DNA of 64,000 nucleotides from an uncultured Eubacteriales bacterium. Lineage in GTDB: Bacteria; Bacillota; Clostridia; Peptostreptococcales; Anaerovoracaceae. The DNA is taken from positions 62,001 through 126,000 of the forward strand of contig CACYLW010000003.1 of assembly GCA_902775345.1 (NCBI GenBank), in the 5' to 3' direction. Positions 1 to 9,155 of this stretch are shown here, piece after piece. Numbering within the stretch: the first letter of the stretch is position 1; each line of letters starts with the position of its first letter. The translations under genes and the position numbers were made by a program. The notes beneath the pieces are model-generated. The model had not been told where the DNA came from. It ran no database searches and saw only the letters and a list, made by a program, of their open reading frames with translations.

Positions 1-37
1 TCCGGCAGAAACAACTGTCAGAGCCCTTTTTTATTGT

Positions 38-2938
38 CTATAGTGCAAATACCTCAATATCCTCGCAGGTCTCCAGTGCGGATCCCGGTCCGACTACGCA
101 GACCGTGCCTTTCTCAGCCATATCCTCAAGAACACCGCTCAGGCCGGCAAGATCGCCGGCTTTTGTATTGAGGATCTCCCTGCGGATCCTGATCCTGTCT
201 TCATCAGTAAAGCCTGAGAGATAGAAGTCATCTGCCGACCTGCCTTTTGCGCCCGGCGAGAGCAGAGGCTCCGTCGAGGCGATGGTGGATATTATGAACC
301 CATCTATATCCAGTGCTTCGTCCTTTGCGAAATCAGAGAGGAATTCAGATATCGTTTTGAAGATTCCGAGCGAGCGGCCCGGGCTTGGGTCTCTGTAAGT
401 GTGGCAGAAAAGACTGCCTGTTCTGCCTGCTGACATCGAAGCTCCGTAAGCGCCGCCCTGCACCCTGATACTGTTCCAGAGATGGGAGAGGGATATGATG
501 TTTGCAGCAACCTGATAGTTGCCGCTCATCTTATGACCGTCGCGCTTCAGGTCGTATGATGTGACTGCATATGAGACTGCAGCCGGTATCTCGATACCCA
601 TACGGCGTGGCAGGACTGACTCATAGTGGACTTTTTCAGGCATTGCCGTGCCTTCCGGAAGTCCTTCAAGCAATCCTGTTATATCAGGACAGCTGTCCGC
701 AGTTACGCCTATAATGGCGTTGCTCCGGCAGATGCTGTCGCCTATGACTCTGCATGCGAACGAGGCAAAGGCGTCAAGTTCGTCATCCGAAGCAGCGCTC
801 ATGCCATGCATGTACTGCAGGAAGCTGTATCCGTTGACAGCCTCGGCTGCGGCATCCCTGGCTGACCAGTGGGACCTTGCTTCAAACAGGCCGAGACGGT
901 GGCCGTTTGCCATTGCTGTTCTCTTTGAGTCCTCATCGATCTGAACGATCAGCTCACGCATCATCTGCCTGTCTTCAAACTTTGTGTCCGTCAGGATCCC
1001 GGTTATGAGTTCTCCGGCTTCAGGCAGTTTGTCTGCAAGGACTGATGCCCTGACCCTGATGCAAGGAGTGCATTCTTCATAGTCGCTGTCTTTTGCCAGT
1101 ATATCGAGGCCGAACGAGATGCCTCCTATGTACATGCGGATCTCATTCTGAAGCGAGAACACATCATATTTGCCTGTCGGAAGATCCCTGAAGAATTCCG
1201 TAATGAGCGCGGCTGCCGGCAGTTCAGACAGAGCAAGCTGCGTTACGGGGAAGTATGCGTTTATATGAACGATACCGTTCGACGGGACCTGGTGGAACAG
1301 GACCTTTGCTCCGCACACACTTTTTTCTTCGGTAGGTATCAGCTGCGGCATAGGATCGATGTCGGCAATGTCGAGCTGCGGTATGGTTGCAAGAGCTTCC
1401 TCGCTGTCTTCGCACTGCTGCCATTCGAGCAGTTTTCTGTTCAGATCCTCAAGCGCTTGCCTGCCTGCTTCATCGAGGGCATTTACCTCAGATTCGACAC
1501 GGGCTGCCTCAGCGGAAGCCTCCTTTGAACGGAGCTCACTGTCAGGGATCATAATGACAGAAGACATCATGGAGGTATCTGCCAGAACCTCTCTTGCGAT
1601 CTCCTCTATTTCACCGCTGGCGATCATGGAACGCAAGCGGGCGATCGCTGAATCAGTCAGCAGGAACATGGCAGGATCCCCGCCGTAAAGCCAGGAAGAA
1701 TAAACCGAGACCATCCTGTACAGAGCCTGAGGTTCCGGATACTGTCTGAATCTGAAATCGGTCTGATTGAGCGATGCCTCAAGATCTCTCTTTGTGAAGC
1801 CGTCTGCGGTGATCCTGTTTATGGTCTCTTCCACGATGGATGCAAGACGCGACGCGATGCTCTTAAGCGCGGATTCGTCAGGCTTTGAGTTCTCACCGTC
1901 ACTTACTCCGCGGAACAGCATCATGAGATAAGGCTGAGCTATTCCGTCAGAAACGAAGATCTCCATGTCTTCGGCGAGACCCGAGGACAGTACGGCGCGC
2001 TTGAGCGGTGACTCATTGGAGTCCGCTATCTGCTCAAGGATGATGCTGAGCGCGAGCATTTTGTCTCTGTCCGCCCAGCTGCCTATGATCTTTCCGAAGC
2101 AGATGAGAGGCTTGTCATCTTCGCTGCCTGCAGCAAAGCTTATGGTCTTTTCAGCTTTTACCGGCTGCTGTAAAGCGAGCTGCGGTACGTCTTCAAGCCT
2201 TTCAAAGCCGGCAAGATAGGACTCTATCTTTTCGAGAGTCGCGTCAAGAGGGATATCTCCGTCGAGATAGAAATATGAATTTGAAGGATGATAGAACTTC
2301 CTGTAACGCTCAACAAAGGATCCATATGTGAGATCCGGGATAGAGTGCGGATCTCCTCCCGAATTGAAGCCATAGCAGCTGTCCGGGAAGAGGAGTGAGG
2401 TCATGGTCTCGTCCGCGACGGAGTCGACCTCAGACATGGCTCCCTTCATCTCGTTGAATACGACGCCCTTATACGCAGGCTTATCATCAGCCGTATCGAT
2501 ATGCCAGCCTTCCTGATAGAAGATGTTAGGGTCGTTCAGCACGTTAGGCCTGAAGACACTGTCGAGATAGACCTCTATCAGATTCAGGTAGTCCTGTGCG
2601 ATCCGGCTTGAGACCGGATAGACGGTTTTATCCGGGAAGGTCATGGCATTCAGGAAGGTGTTCATGGAAGTTTTCAGAAGCTCCACGAACGGCTCCTTTA
2701 CCGGATATTTCTCTGAACCGCAGAGTACGGAGTGCTCGAGTATGTGGAACACTCCTGTGCTGTCCTCAGGCAGAGTCCTGAATCCGACCGAGAAAAGCTT
2801 GTTTTCATCGCCGTTGTCTGTCCATACGAGGCCTGCTCCCGTAGCATCATGCCGCATCTCGATGAGCCTGCCGCCGATCTCTTTTATTTCACGAATGTTA
2901 GTCACGGTAAAGCCGTGCATCCTGTCATTGACTTTCAT
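38..2938 (-). CDS. M16C (presequence-protease type) zinc metallopeptidase
   Basis: A 966-residue protein with the inverted zinc motif HxxEH (HILEH, residues 65-69) followed by the LCGSEKYPVKEPF signature of the insulinase subfamily that includes PreP/Cym1. Family members are clam-shell proteases of about 970 residues with an N-terminal catalytic half and a related but inactive C-terminal half, and they degrade short unfolded peptides. The length matches a complete protein and no signal peptide is visible, so it is probably cytoplasmic. The start is preceded by GGAG eight bases upstream. It is divergent from the HerA-like gene and appears to be transcribed alone. Family assignment is firm; the natural substrate cannot be told from sequence. 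Confidence 0.93.
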   Translation of the reverse strand: MKVNDRMHGFTVTNIREIKEIGGRLIEMRHDATGAGLVWTDNGDENKLFSVGFRTLPEDSTGVFHILEHSVLCGSEKYPVKEPFVELLKTSMNTFLNAMTFPDKTVYPVSSRIAQDYLNLIEVYLDSVFRPNVLNDPNIFYQEGWHIDTADDKPAYKGVVFNEMKGAMSEVDSVADETMTSLLFPDSCYGFNSGGDPHSIPDLTYGSFVERYRKFYHPSNSYFYLDGDIPLDATLEKIESYLAGFERLEDVPQLALQQPVKAEKTISFAAGSEDDKPLICFGKIIGSWADRDKMLALSIILEQIADSNESPLKRAVLSSGLAEDMEIFVSDGIAQPYLMMLFRGVSDGENSKPDESALKSIASRLASIVEETINRITADGFTKRDLEASLNQTDFRFRQYPEPQALYRMVSVYSSWLYGGDPAMFLLTDSAIARLRSMIASGEIEEIAREVLADTSMMSSVIMIPDSELRSKEASAEAARVESEVNALDEAGRQALEDLNRKLLEWQQCEDSEEALATIPQLDIADIDPMPQLIPTEEKSVCGAKVLFHQVPSNGIVHINAYFPVTQLALSELPAAALITEFFRDLPTGKYDVFSLQNEIRMYIGGISFGLDILAKDSDYEECTPCIRVRASVLADKLPEAGELITGILTDTKFEDRQMMRELIVQIDEDSKRTAMANGHRLGLFEARSHWSARDAAAEAVNGYSFLQYMHGMSAASDDELDAFASFACRVIGDSICRSNAIIGVTADSCPDITGLLEGLPEGTAMPEKVHYESVLPRRMGIEIPAAVSYAVTSYDLKRDGHKMSGNYQVAANIISLSHLWNSIRVQGGAYGASMSAGRTGSLFCHTYRDPSPGRSLGIFKTISEFLSDFAKDEALDIDGFIISTIASTEPLLSPGAKGRSADDFYLSGFTDEDRIRIRREILNTKAGDLAGLSGVLEDMAEKGTVCVVGPGSALETCEDIEVFAL

Positions 2939-3044
2939 TTGAAGTTCTCCGGTATCTTAGATTTGACGATAACTGAGCCATCGCCGGGGCTGAAAATACT
3001 CTATAATGATATACCAATATCGGGAGCAATTAAAGTGCGTGGCA

Positions 3045-3053
3045 TGCTATAAT
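3045..3053 (+). promoter_or_regulatory. Extended -10 promoter of the HerA-like gene
   Basis: TGCTATAAT is a perfect extended -10 (TGn-TATAAT) about 43 bases upstream of the next plus-strand start codon. No good -35 is present, which is usual for extended -10 promoters. Inferred from sequence only. Confidence 0.55.
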
Positions 3054-3095
3054 GTTTACAATTACTGAAATCATCCTCATCCAAAGGAGGCAGAA

Positions 3096-4799
3096 ATGGT
3101 AGACAACGGTTTGATATATTTTGCCAGAAAGGGCGGAGATGAAACGCTTGGCGACAAGATATGCATGAGGCCTGACAAGGCCAACAGACACGGATTCATC
3201 TGCGGCGCTACCGGTACGGGAAAATCGGTCACGCTCAAGGTTCTTGCCGAAAGCTTTTCGGAGATAGGAGTGCCGGTATTCATGTCCGATGTCAAGGGAG
3301 ACATGGCAGGCATAGCTGTTCCGGGAACCGACAGCGAGGGCATGCAGAAGAGAATGGACCGCTTTGAAATAAGGGACAGCTTCAGTTACCGCGGATTCCC
3401 GGTGTCGATATTTGATATCTATGCTCAGAACGGCACGCCGCTGCGTACGACAGTGTCAGAGATGGGACCGCTTCTCCTCAGCCAGGTGCTCGACCTCAAC
3501 GATACACAGACTGAGCTGATGCAGGTCGTATTCAAGATCGCTGACGATTTTGGCCTCATCCTCACCGATACGAAAGACATGAAGGCTACCCTGCAGTACT
3601 GTGCCGATCACTCAAGCGAGTTCAAGATGGATTACGGTCTGATCCCGCAGCAGTCAGCTTCCGCGATCATAAGGGCGATAGTCGCTCTCGAGTCCGAAGG
3701 CGCTGATATCTTTTTCGGCGAGCCGGCGATAGACATCAGGGATCTCTTCCTGACAGCTCCGGATGGAAGGGGCATCATCAATATCCTTGACGCGGAAACG
3801 CTGATCAACAAGCCGAGACTGTATTCGGCGTTCATGCTTTATCTGCTTTCAGAGCTTTTCGAAGTGCTCCCTGAAGTGGGTGACCCTGAGAAGCCTAAGA
3901 TGGTGTTCTTCTTTGACGAGGCACATCTGCTCTTCAGGAATGCATCGAAGAGCCTGCTTGAAAAGATAGAGCAGGTCGTTAAACTCATAAGGTCAAAGGG
4001 TGTTTCCATTTTCTTCGTTACGCAGAGTCCGGGAGACATTCCGGGTGCGGTCATGTCACAGCTCGGAAACAAGATAGAGCACGGACTGCACGCATATACT
4101 CCTGCTGAAAGAAGGGCTCTGGATGCTGCAGCTGATGCTTTCCGGGAAAATCCGGAATTCGATACAAAGGAGCTCATGCAGAATCTCGGCACGGGGGAAG
4201 CTGTAGTATCGATGCTCGACGAAAAGGGCGCACCTTCAGTGGCGGAGTACGCGTTCATACTGCCGCCTGAGAGCCGCATGGGAGCGCTTACCGATGAGGA
4301 GAGAAGGAATGCGGTCGATTACTCACCGCTCAACAATAAATACCTCGTCATGGTCGATAATGTTTCGGCATACGAGGTCATAACGGGACGTGTGCCGGGG
4401 GCCGCGGCGCCAGGCGCCGGGTCCGTTACCGCGCCTGACGGGCAGGTATACGGCAACACCTCGGGCATACCTGCCGCTGAGCCTGCGGCTCAGACCGCGG
4501 CCGACGAAGCTATCACCATAGATTATGATCCTGTGCCGGAACCTGTGAAGCAGCCGAAGGTAAAACCGGCGGCAAAAGCAGAAGACGAAGGAGGCTCCGT
4601 GATCGGCGATCTTGCAGACAACTATCTCGGCAAGGCCGGAACGCGTCAGGTCATAAGATCCACGGGAAGCACCATTGGCAGGGAGATAGGCAAAACCATA
4701 GGCGAGGCTGTCCTCGGCAAAAAGGGCCGCACAATAGGCGGTAATATCGGCTCGGCGATCGGGCGCAACCTGCTCGGAACGCTCACAGGCAAAAGGTAA
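3096..4799 (+). CDS. HerA-like ATPase, DUF853 family (YjgR type)
   Basis: A 567-residue P-loop ATPase of the FtsK/HerA superfamily. The Walker A is GATGTGKS (residues 37-44) and the Walker B is FFFDEAH near residue 270, followed by a sensor-like FFVTQSP. This matches the DUF853/YjgR family, whose biological role is poorly known; a DNA- or protein-translocating motor is inferred from the fold. The last ~170 residues are different: an Ala/Pro-rich linker, then a glycine-rich tail with repeated IGxxIG steps (GREIGKTIGEAVLG and similar). An AAAGGAGG ribosome site lies just upstream. The next gene starts 15 bases later, so the two are probably co-transcribed. Confidence 0.88.
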   Translation: MVDNGLIYFARKGGDETLGDKICMRPDKANRHGFICGATGTGKSVTLKVLAESFSEIGVPVFMSDVKGDMAGIAVPGTDSEGMQKRMDRFEIRDSFSYRGFPVSIFDIYAQNGTPLRTTVSEMGPLLLSQVLDLNDTQTELMQVVFKIADDFGLILTDTKDMKATLQYCADHSSEFKMDYGLIPQQSASAIIRAIVALESEGADIFFGEPAIDIRDLFLTAPDGRGIINILDAETLINKPRLYSAFMLYLLSELFEVLPEVGDPEKPKMVFFFDEAHLLFRNASKSLLEKIEQVVKLIRSKGVSIFFVTQSPGDIPGAVMSQLGNKIEHGLHAYTPAERRALDAAADAFRENPEFDTKELMQNLGTGEAVVSMLDEKGAPSVAEYAFILPPESRMGALTDEERRNAVDYSPLNNKYLVMVDNVSAYEVITGRVPGAAAPGAGSVTAPDGQVYGNTSGIPAAEPAAQTAADEAITIDYDPVPEPVKQPKVKPAAKAEDEGGSVIGDLADNYLGKAGTRQVIRSTGSTIGREIGKTIGEAVLGKKGRTIGGNIGSAIGRNLLGTLTGKR

Positions 4800-4814
4800 G
4801 AAAGGAATCATAAG

Positions 4815-5303
4815 ATGGCTCTTACAAAGGAAGATATCGTTAAGATACTTGATGACAGTAAGATCAAGTATGAGATAGTGGAGCATAAGCCTGTTTACAC
4901 AATAGACGAGATGCTGGAGTGCAACCTGCCGCATCCTGAGCAGATCGCCAAGAATCTTTTCGTCCGCGATGACAAAAAGCGCAAATACTATCTGATAACA
5001 TGCCTCGAGGACAAGAAGGTGAATCTAAAGGAGTTCCGCAAGGCGCAGGACACCCGCCCGCTTACCTTTGCCTCAGAGGAAGACCTCATGGATAAGATGG
5101 GACTCATCCGCGGTGCTGTCACTCCTTTCGGCGTTCTGGCAAATGATGACAGGGATGTCGTCGTTTACATGGACAAGGATTTCGAGAACAAGCTGATGGG
5201 AATCCATCCGTGCGACAATACAGCTACTGTATTCATCAACACCCGCGATGTTGTAAAGCTTATCAAAAAGCACGGCAACGAGCTTCACTTCGTTAAGCTT
5301 TAG
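4815..5303 (+). CDS. YbaK/ProX-type aminoacyl-tRNA deacylase
   Basis: A 162-residue single-domain protein of the YbaK/ProX editing family, which hydrolyses mischarged tRNA (for example Ala- or Cys-tRNA(Pro)) in trans. The EQIAKNLFVRD segment carries the conserved lysine of the family, and the GAVTPFGVLAN and GIHPCDNTAT segments are typical. It is close in size to stand-alone ProXp-ala proteins, although the exact tRNA substrate cannot be fixed from sequence. It lies between the HerA-like ATPase and the HesB-like gene with the in-frame TGA, 24 bases upstream of the latter. Confidence 0.88.
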   Translation: MALTKEDIVKILDDSKIKYEIVEHKPVYTIDEMLECNLPHPEQIAKNLFVRDDKKRKYYLITCLEDKKVNLKEFRKAQDTRPLTFASEEDLMDKMGLIRGAVTPFGVLANDDRDVVVYMDKDFENKLMGIHPCDNTATVFINTRDVVKLIKKHGNELHFVKL

Positions 5304-5327
5304 TCCGGAAAAGAGCGTAAGGTCAAA

Positions 5328-5654
5328 ATGATCCGGCTGAACGACAATGCAATCGAATATATGAGGCGTCTTGGATATAAAGACATCGTGCTGCTGACAG
5401 ATGACGCACGAACCTGATGCGATCCCTCCAAAGCGGAGGTGTCGGTAAGTTTTACTGACGGAGACGGGTCGGAGTACGCCGAGGGCTATCTCCGCGAAGA
5501 ATCGCAGATAGGAGCGGTTTATGTGCCTCTTCACGGTGTGCTGCTCGAAGAAAACGCAGCTATCAGATATGAGAAGTATCCCTGGATCGAGAAATTCGAA
5601 CTGGACGGCATAAAGCCTGCTGCGGTCTGCTGCATCTGGCAGCCGCCTGTTTGA
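5328..5654 (+). CDS. HesB-like small protein with in-frame TGA, probable selenoprotein
   Basis: One open frame runs from ATG 5328 to TGA 5652-5654 if the TGA at 5415-5417 (codon 30) is read as selenocysteine, giving 108 residues. Both sides of the TGA look like one protein: an N-terminal half beginning MIRLNDNAIEYMRRLG, the motif D-A-R-T-U-C-D-P-S, then a hydrophilic and beta-rich rest ending with AVCCIWQPPV. The layout resembles HesB/IscA-like proteins, and small HesB-like selenoproteins with a U-C or C-C pair are known in Clostridia. Immediately after the TGA a hairpin (5420-5444) could serve as a bacterial SECIS element. Ordinary gene finders would report only a truncated piece from 5439. 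The ribosome site is weak (AAGG five bases before the ATG). The alternative is a pseudogene with a nonsense mutation; sulfur or Fe-S carrier function is only inferred. Confidence 0.72.
5420..5444 (+). promoter_or_regulatory. Candidate bacterial SECIS hairpin
   Basis: CCTCC (5425-5429) pairs with GGAGG (5435-5439) around the loop AAAGC. Below a C/T mismatch, C20-G44, G21-C43, A22-T42 and T23-G41 extend the stem to nine pairs. It starts two bases after the in-frame TGA, inside the coding frame, where bacterial SECIS elements sit. The loop begins 12 bases after the TGA, somewhat closer than in E. coli fdhF. Confidence 0.55.
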
Positions 5655-5820
5655 TTGTATACAATTATACGTTTTTCATCACATTTTGTTCACAATATAG
5701 ACAAGTATTCGCTCTTTTTGATAAAATATTTCAGAATAATGTTGGAGAGCCATTTACCGGCTGACCAGTATTCACTAATTGTCAAAGTTTAAAGGGTAAG
5801 TTAACAAAAGGAGAAGTTAT

Positions 5821-7263
5821 ATGAGTAGTTTTGTTAGTTTCGTAAACAATATACTGTATCAGCCGTATATTGTACCGCTGTTTCTTATAGCAGTAGGTCT
5901 CTACTTTACAATCAGAACAAAGGCAGTTCAGATCCGTCTCTTCCCTGAGATGTTCAGAGTAGTTATGGAAAAGCCTGAAAATGAAAAGGGCGTATCCTCG
6001 TTTGCGGCTCTGATGGTTTCCACTGCTTCAAGAGTAGGTACCGGTAACATCATCGGTGTCTGCACAGCTCTGATATTAGGTGGTCCGGGAGCTATATTCT
6101 GGATGTGGATCACCGCTATAATCGGCGCTGCCAACGCTTTCATCGAGTCAACACTTGCTCAGATCTATAAGAAGAGATCAAGCGATGGCACATTCTATGG
6201 CGGACCTTCATATTACATGCAGAATGCTCTCGGTCAGAGATGGCTCGGCGTTCTGTTCGCCATCTTCGTAATCTTCACCTACATGGTAGGATACAACATG
6301 CTGGCTGCATTCAACCTGCAGGGTACATTCGTAGCATTCAGCTTCTATAATGAAAAGTCCCCTGCAATAATCGGAGCTATTCTTGCCATTCTGTTCGGTG
6401 TCGTTGTACTGGGCGGAGGAAAGAGACTCATCCACGTTACAGAACTTCTTGTTCCTCTCATGGGTGTCATCTACATCATAATATCGATCGTAGTTCTGAT
6501 CATCAACGCAGGAAACATCGGAACAATGTTCTCAAGCATCTTCAGCAGCGCGTTTGACTTCCAGGCTATATTCGGAGGCTTTGCAGGATCCTGCATCATG
6601 TGGGGACTCAAGAGAGGTCTTTACTCCAATGAGGCTGGTATGGGTTCCGCTCCAAACGCTGCGGCAAGAGCTGACATAGCTCACCCAGTAAAGCAGGGTC
6701 TCGTTCAGGCACTGTCTGTATATCTTGACACGATCCTGATTTGCACCGCTACAGCATTCATGGTTCTTTCCACAACAAGCGTTGCTCTTTCGGACTTCCT
6801 CGAAGACGGATCGGCAAATGCGGCTGGCTATGTACAGGCTTGTATGAAGGCATCACTCGGCGGATTCGGTCCGGTATTCCTCTCATGTGCAATGTCGCTC
6901 TTCGCGTTCACTACCCTGATCGGTAACTATTCATACGTTGAAGGCTGCCTGGCATTCATCATCAAGAGAGAGCCTACCAATACTGAGCTGATCATTACCA
7001 GAATCATCGCTACAGCTCTTGTATTCCTCGGAGCCATCGCTTCAGCAGGACTCGTATGGGATACAGCTGACATGGCACAGGGACTGATGGTAGTATGCAA
7101 CATTCCTACTATCGCTATCCTGGGCGGCGTAGCAGTAAAAGCTCTCAAGGACTATACAGACCAGAAGGCAGCAGGCAAGTCACCGGTATTCCTTGCAAAG
7201 AATATCGGTCTCGGTGACGACGATGTAGACTGCTGGAAAGAGGGCTCTGTTAATGTTAAATAA
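5821..7263 (+). CDS. Alanine or glycine:cation symporter, AGCS family
   Basis: A 480-residue polytopic membrane protein with about eleven hydrophobic segments. It contains the AGCS signatures GTGNIIGVCTA near residue 75 and NEAGMGSAPNAAARAD near residue 270, and is similar in length and arrangement to AlsT/DagA-type carriers. These import alanine or glycine with sodium. GGAGAAG ten bases upstream fits the ATG start. The gene stands alone: 166 bases of AT-rich sequence precede it and two hairpin terminators follow. Codon use is strongly biased, suggesting high expression. The exact substrate (alanine, glycine or D-isomers) is not determined by sequence. Confidence 0.93.
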   Translation: MSSFVSFVNNILYQPYIVPLFLIAVGLYFTIRTKAVQIRLFPEMFRVVMEKPENEKGVSSFAALMVSTASRVGTGNIIGVCTALILGGPGAIFWMWITAIIGAANAFIESTLAQIYKKRSSDGTFYGGPSYYMQNALGQRWLGVLFAIFVIFTYMVGYNMLAAFNLQGTFVAFSFYNEKSPAIIGAILAILFGVVVLGGGKRLIHVTELLVPLMGVIYIIISIVVLIINAGNIGTMFSSIFSSAFDFQAIFGGFAGSCIMWGLKRGLYSNEAGMGSAPNAAARADIAHPVKQGLVQALSVYLDTILICTATAFMVLSTTSVALSDFLEDGSANAAGYVQACMKASLGGFGPVFLSCAMSLFAFTTLIGNYSYVEGCLAFIIKREPTNTELIITRIIATALVFLGAIASAGLVWDTADMAQGLMVVCNIPTIAILGGVAVKALKDYTDQKAAGKSPVFLAKNIGLGDDDVDCWKEGSVNVK

Positions 7264-7293
7264 GTACTGATAAAACAGACTGTAAACATTGAT

Positions 7294-7327
7294 AAAACAG
7301 ACGGCGGAGTGATCTGCCGTCTGTTTT
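7294..7327 (+). terminator. Terminator after the AGCS symporter
   Basis: AAAACAGACGGC (7294-7305) pairs perfectly with GCCGTCTGTTTT (7316-7327). The 5' arm sequence TGATAAAACAGAC is also present once more just upstream (7268-7280), a short direct duplication. Confidence 0.85.
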
Positions 7328-7353
7328 CATTCCGGATTTTTCAGCACATTAAC

Positions 7354-7385
7354 AGGCGGCCGCATTTCTTTAAATGCAGCCGCCT
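7354..7385. terminator. Second hairpin between convergent genes
   Basis: AGGCGGC (7354-7360) and GCATTT (7362-7367) pair with AAATGC (7372-7377) and GCCGCCT (7379-7385) around a CTTT loop: 13 pairs with one mismatch, followed by TTCTTTC on the plus strand. It sits 18 bases after the end of the minus-strand asparaginase gene and may stop transcription from both sides. Confidence 0.7.
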
Positions 7386-7402
7386 TTCTTTCTGTCATGA
7401 TC

Positions 7403-8395
7403 CTATTTCAGTGTTACTTCACCGACCAGATCCGATCCGAACAGCCATCTGACCTGATCGTATTTTTTCGTCTGACCAAGCACCCACATAAGTTTGGTCA
7501 CTACGGCTTCCTGTGTCATGTCATAGACAGGGATACCGCCGCAGTCAAGGATGCGCTGACCTGTTTCATATACGTTCAGATCGCTGCCCTCGTATCTGCA
7601 CTGGCTTCCGACCAGTATAGGCAGACCCTTGTCAGAGGCCTTTCTGATCTCTGCCGTGATATCGTTCTTCATGAATGGCAGTCCTCCGAGGCCGAAACCC
7701 TCTATGTAAACTCCCTCATAGCCACGGTCCTGCAGGAATGAAAAGATATCAAGATCCATACCCGGGAACACCTTGAGCACGGCTATTCTGGATGAAAAAT
7801 CCGTCTGCAGGTTGATCCTGGCCATCTTCGGCTTCCTGTCAGTATAAAGCTGCAGACCGAAAGCGTTTACTTCGCCTATGTCAGGATAGTTGATGCTCTC
7901 GAAAGCGTTGAAGCTGACCGTCCTTACCTTGCTGGTGCGGCATCCGAGCATTATCTTCCTGTCGAAAGCAACGAAGACTCCCGGTACTCCGCTCACAGCC
8001 ATCCATACTGCACACTGCAGATTCATCAGAGCGTCAGACATTGGAGCGTTGAGCGGCATCTGACTTCCTGTCACAACTACAGGAACCTGTATGTTCTGCA
8101 GCATGAATGACAGCATCGATGATGTGTAAGCCAGGGTATCCGTGCCGTGTATCACGATAAATCCGTTATAATCCGCCAGACTGTCTGCGATCTTGCGAGC
8201 AATGCTGACCCAGTCTTCCGGCATGATGTTGGCGCTGTCAAGCGAGCAATAATCTTCAACTGTCAGCCTGATATCTTCCTGTACAATACCCAATTTTGCA
8301 AGGATCTCATCACCTGTGATCGATGGAGCAAGTCCATTCTCTGAAGCCTGCGACGAGAAAGTTCCTCCTGTGTTAAGTATCAGAATGCGTTTCAT
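7403..8395 (-). CDS. L-asparaginase (asparaginase/glutaminase family)
   Basis: A 330-residue cytoplasmic-type asparaginase that hydrolyses asparagine to aspartate and ammonia. Both active-site threonine motifs are visible: NTGGTF with the nucleophile Thr12, and HGTDT (residues 83-87) with the Thr85-Asp86 pair. There is no signal peptide, so this is the type I (AnsA) form rather than the secreted high-affinity enzyme. GGGAG eight bases upstream supports the ATG. It converges on the AGCS symporter and is followed upstream by its own AT-rich promoter region. It may help use amino acids as an energy and nitrogen source. Assignment to the family is secure. Confidence 0.93.
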   Translation of the reverse strand: MKRILILNTGGTFSSQASENGLAPSITGDEILAKLGIVQEDIRLTVEDYCSLDSANIMPEDWVSIARKIADSLADYNGFIVIHGTDTLAYTSSMLSFMLQNIQVPVVVTGSQMPLNAPMSDALMNLQCAVWMAVSGVPGVFVAFDRKIMLGCRTSKVRTVSFNAFESINYPDIGEVNAFGLQLYTDRKPKMARINLQTDFSSRIAVLKVFPGMDLDIFSFLQDRGYEGVYIEGFGLGGLPFMKNDITAEIRKASDKGLPILVGSQCRYEGSDLNVYETGQRILDCGGIPVYDMTQEAVVTKLMWVLGQTKKYDQVRWLFGSDLVGEVTLK

Positions 8396-8552
8396 CTCTT
8401 TTTCTCCCTTTTTTCCGGATCAGTCAAGCATGCGGCATTATCAAATCAAATGTGTATTTATACTTGTATTAATTGTAGCACATATGCCTGTCAGATTGCT
8501 CAATGAAAAGGTGTTCCTGCTTTTAGATTTTTCTTTTGATACGGCGGGATCA

Positions 8553-8903
8553 TCAGATAAGAGCGGCTTTCCATTCCGCTTCCTTGAATCCGACGAGGAC
8601 TGTGCTGCCTGCAACGGCAATAGGCCTCTTTACAAGGAGCCCGTCACTTGCAAGCAGAGCAAACATCTCATCTTCGCTCATCTCCGGAAGCTTGTCTTTC
8701 AGCTTCATCTCTTTATAAAGCATCCCGCTCGTGTTGAAGAACCTTTTCAGTGGAAGACCGCTCATCGCATGCCACTTCCTGAGCTCGTCCTCGCTCGGAT
8801 TGTCGAGCTTTATGTCTCTGTAAGTGTATTCGATATTGTTGTCTTCCAGCCATTTAACAGCTTTTTTGCATGTGCTGCACCTCGGGTAACATACTGCCAG
8901 CAT
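8553..8903 (-). CDS. ArsC/Spx-family thioredoxin-fold protein
   Basis: A 116-residue protein of the arsenate reductase/Spx/YusI superfamily. The N-terminal RCSTCKKA carries a CxxC pair (Cys9, Cys12), and the conserved arginine occurs in LLVKRPIAV. I start it at ATG 8901-8903 rather than a further upstream ATG, because AAGGAGG stands seven bases before this codon. Without linked ars genes, true arsenate reduction is doubtful; the CxxC form resembles the YusI/Spx-like glutaredoxin-related members. Its neighbours (asparaginase, metallopeptidase) give no functional hint. Confidence 0.88.
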   Translation of the reverse strand: MLAVCYPRCSTCKKAVKWLEDNNIEYTYRDIKLDNPSEDELRKWHAMSGLPLKRFFNTSGMLYKEMKLKDKLPEMSEDEMFALLASDGLLVKRPIAVAGSTVLVGFKEAEWKAALI

Positions 8904-9155
8904 CACAAACCTCCTTACTGCTTCAGTTTTGTATTTATAATATCCCAAATCTGCCTGCTGTCCAAGTTCCCGTTCAGATCATCAAAAGTAAAAAAGATGT
9001 CGACATCAGGCAAGATGCCATTGCCCGGGCATGTCAGCAAAGTATGCATTTCTTGCGCAAACTGATAAATCACGCTTTTGCTGAATAAACACGATAATAG
9101 CGTAAGTTACGGATGTCTAATAATTATGAAGCCTTTTATGATAAAATAACTATGT

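Noticed and set aside
5439..5654. A stand-alone short gene starting at 5439
   Set aside because: The upstream frame continues through a single TGA and has matching protein character, so the longer selenoprotein reading is preferred.
8553..8948. Longer start at 8948 for the ArsC-like gene
   Set aside because: The upstream 15 codons are not part of the thioredoxin fold, and AAGGAGG precedes the downstream ATG.
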